64,000 nt of DNA from Pseudonocardia sp. DSM 110487. GTDB taxonomy: Bacteria > Actinomycetota > Actinomycetes > Mycobacteriales > Pseudonocardiaceae. This document shows, piece by piece, positions 62,200 to 64,000 of the stretch. Numbering within the stretch: position 1 is the stretch's first letter; every line of letters starts with the position of its first letter. Made by a program: the position numbers and the translations under genes. Below the pieces are notes generated by a model. It was not told the DNA's origin. It did no database searches and saw only the letters and a program-made list of their open reading frames with translations. The DNA is taken from assembly GCF_019468565.1 (NCBI RefSeq), contig NZ_CP080521.1, positions 5,828,001-5,892,000 of the forward strand, given 5' to 3'.

Positions 62200-64000
62200 G
62201 CGAGTACGTCGAGGAGGCCGGCCGTTGAGCCCGGACCGGGGAGGAGTATCTGGACGACCGCCCTGCGCAGCCAGTCGGTGTAGCGCCGCTCGGTCCACCC
62301 GGCCTGGTCAACGAGCCGCTGGCACTGCTCGGAACGCATGACCACCCACAGCAGGTCGCCGAGCTCGTCGACGGGAACCTCGGTGCGCAGCACCCCGCGT
62401 TCGGCCAGTAGCGCGACGGTGAGCCGGTTGTCCAGCCTGGCGAGCTGCTCGCAGTGCTGGAGCGCCGCATCGAGATCCGGATCGGACGCCGCGGCCCGCC
62501 GCAGCGCCTCCCAGCGGGCACCCATCCGGATGTTCGCGGCGGCCGCGAACGTCGCGATTCCTTCGACGACGTCCATCGCCGCCTGCGGGTCCAGCCTGGC
62601 CAGACCACGCGCGAACACGTGCTCGCGCGGCTGCCCCTCGCCGATGGCGGCGGCCACCTCGTACAGCGCCATCGCCGCCTTGCCGTCGCCGAGGTACAGG
62701 TATCCTGCGGCCGCCATCTCGGTCAGCGCCGCGAGGAAGCGGGCGTCGTCACTCTTCTCGGCGACCGCCCGGCCGGCCTCCAGCGCCTCGAGCCCCGCCG
62801 CCGCGTTGTCGCGCTGGATCTCGATCGTGCCGAGGTAGAGGTGCGCCGTCATGATCAGCTCGGCGTTGCCGGAGCGGGCGGCGAGCTCGCACGTGCGGGC
62901 GAGCAGCTGCGCCACCTCGTCGATCTCGCCGAGGAGCGCACTCGCCAGACCGTGGAACAGCAGCGCCCAGCACTGGTCCTCGAGGCGCGCGCCCTCGGCG
63001 CCCACGAGCGCCGCGAGGTGGCGGCGCTCCTCCTCGAACTGGCCACGGGCCTGCCACCACCAGTGCAGCGCGAGCGCCAGCCGCAATCCCTCGGCCGAGC
63101 GCTCGGAGCGGGGTGCCCGCTCGAGCGCCTCGATCAGGTTGGGCCATTCGGCCTCGACGACGCCGAGGTCGGCCGCACGGGCGATCGTGCGACACCACTC
63201 GAGGTGGCGGTCCCTGATCTCCTCGGCCTCACCGGCGGCGGCGAGCTGCTCCAGCGCGTACTCCCGGACGGTCTCCAGGAGCGTGAACCGGTGCCGGCCC
63301 CGATCCGACTGCCGGGTGACGAGGCTGCGGTCCACGAGATCCGCAAGCAGCGACGCGACGTCATCGGCCGCGAGCGGCGGGCCCGCCGCGACCTGCTCGG
63401 CGGCCTCGAGCTCAAACCCCCCGGAGAACACGGCCACGCGGCGCAACAGCGTGCGTTCGGGCTCGCCGAGCAGGTCGTGACTCCACGCGAGCGCCGTGCG
63501 CATGCTGGTGTGCCGGGTGCCCGCGTCCCGGCGCCCGCCGACGAGCAACCGCAGCCGATCGGGCATCCGGCTGGCCAGCTGGGCGACGCTGAGCGTGCGG
63601 GTCAAGCCGGCCGCGAGCTCGATGCCGAGCGGCAGCCGGTCGACCGCGGCGCAGATCGTCCCGACGTCGCCCGGCTCTGCGTCGACGGAGATGCGCTGCC
63701 GGAACAGCGTCGCCGCGTCCCCCGCGCCGAGCGGGCCGATCCGGTGCTGCTCCTCCTCGGCGAGGAGCAGCGGGCGCTGCGAGCTGACGAGCACGGTGAG
63801 CTCGGTGTGCCGGCGTAGCGCGGTGACCAGCTCACCGACCTGTTCGACGACGTGCTCGGCGTTGTCGAGCACGAGCAGCGCGCCGCCGAGCGCCGCCGCG
63901 ATCGCGCGGACCGGGTCGACTGACGTGGCCGGTACCCCGACGGCCACGCCGGCCGTCGCGGCGACCGACGCGGCGGGCTTCAGCGGGGCGAGCTCGACGA
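62196..64000 (-). CDS. AfsR/BTAD-type regulator, 5' end outside window
   Basis: The frame is open to the window edge (translated VELAPLKPAASVAATAGVAVGVPAT at the end), so the N-terminal DNA-binding and BTAD parts are missing. The visible 600 residues include the NB-ARC Walker B LLVLDNAEHVVEQVG, LVGGRRDAGTRHTSMRTALAWSHDLLGEPERTLLRRVAVFSGG, and a TPR-like tail. It is highly similar in arrangement to the following BTAD gene and is coupled to it by GTGA. Domain content suggests an ATP-dependent activator; targets are unknown. Confidence 0.9.
   Translation of the reverse strand, partial: VELAPLKPAASVAATAGVAVGVPATSVDPVRAIAAALGGALLVLDNAEHVVEQVGELVTALRRHTELTVLVSSQRPLLLAEEEQHRIGPLGAGDAATLFRQRISVDAEPGDVGTICAAVDRLPLGIELAAGLTRTLSVAQLASRMPDRLRLLVGGRRDAGTRHTSMRTALAWSHDLLGEPERTLLRRVAVFSGGFELEAAEQVAAGPPLAADDVASLLADLVDRSLVTRQSDRGRHRFTLLETVREYALEQLAAAGEAEEIRDRHLEWCRTIARAADLGVVEAEWPNLIEALERAPRSERSAEGLRLALALHWWWQARGQFEEERRHLAALVGAEGARLEDQCWALLFHGLASALLGEIDEVAQLLARTCELAARSGNAELIMTAHLYLGTIEIQRDNAAAGLEALEAGRAVAEKSDDARFLAALTEMAAAGYLYLGDGKAAMALYEVAAAIGEGQPREHVFARGLARLDPQAAMDVVEGIATFAAAANIRMGARWEALRRAAASDPDLDAALQHCEQLARLDNRLTVALLAERGVLRTEVPVDELGDLLWVVMRSEQCQRLVDQAGWTERRYTDWLRRAVVQILLPGPGSTAGLLDVLA

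Overview
This is a very GC-rich stretch of an actinomycete chromosome. The gene content (tandem LuxR/LAL and BTAD regulators, TetR-controlled efflux and oxidation genes, the paa pathway, an ECF sigma factor, GTG starts and dense ATGA/GTGA overlaps) resembles the Pseudonocardiales, but the sequence alone does not name a genus. No rRNA, tRNA, CRISPR array, intact insertion sequence or replication origin was seen. Both ends cut through large AfsR/BTAD-type regulators.

Layout. 1-4.4 kb: partial BTAD regulator, a TIM-barrel isomerase and a universal stress protein. 4.4-4.6 kb: a 169-bp palindromic mobile-like element whose inverted, about 98% identical partner lies at 55.0 kb. 4.6-6.1 kb: a flavin monooxygenase fused to a hemerythrin domain. 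6.4-7.8 kb: a lower-GC cassette of three genes (secreted Cys-rich peptide, 119-aa unknown protein, stand-alone ABC-type ATPase). 7.9-12.3 kb: a membrane protein-TetR-self-sufficient P450 operon with a nested palindromic operator; the P450 reads with a frameshift. 12.4-22.4 kb: a DinB-like gene, then a MurR/RpiR regulator divergent from an eight-gene, fully overlapping operon for uptake and recycling of muropeptides (oligopeptide-type ABC transporter, MurQ, AnmK, serine hydrolase). 22.4-27.6 kb: an MFS exporter with its small partner and TetR, a second TetR, and a TetX-like monooxygenase preceded by a leader ORF and a hairpin over its start codon, then a gene-free stretch with a 58-bp inverted repeat.

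27.6-37.0 kb: phenylacetate degradation (paaA-E, TetR, enoyl-CoA hydratase on one strand; paaZ and paaK on the other) with three related operator-like palindromes. PaaK activates phenylacetate, PaaA-E epoxidise the CoA ester, the hydratase-family protein probably isomerises it and PaaZ opens and oxidises the ring. 37.2-39.7 kb: cold-shock protein, hydrolase, NYN/OST-HTH protein. 39.7-53.6 kb: an ornithine cyclodeaminase-like enzyme, an amidohydrolase, a PLP decarboxylase and an FAD hydroxylase, followed by three LAL regulators. A recurring 15-bp dyad close to CGGTAGCNGCTACCG lies upstream of most of these genes, mostly about 43 bp before the start codon, which suggests one regulon.

53.8-64 kb: a secreted GH43 arabinanase, a PEP mutase-like enzyme, a divergent ECF sigma/zinc-finger anti-sigma pair, a LysR/hydrolase pair and two tandem paralogous BTAD regulators running off the right edge.
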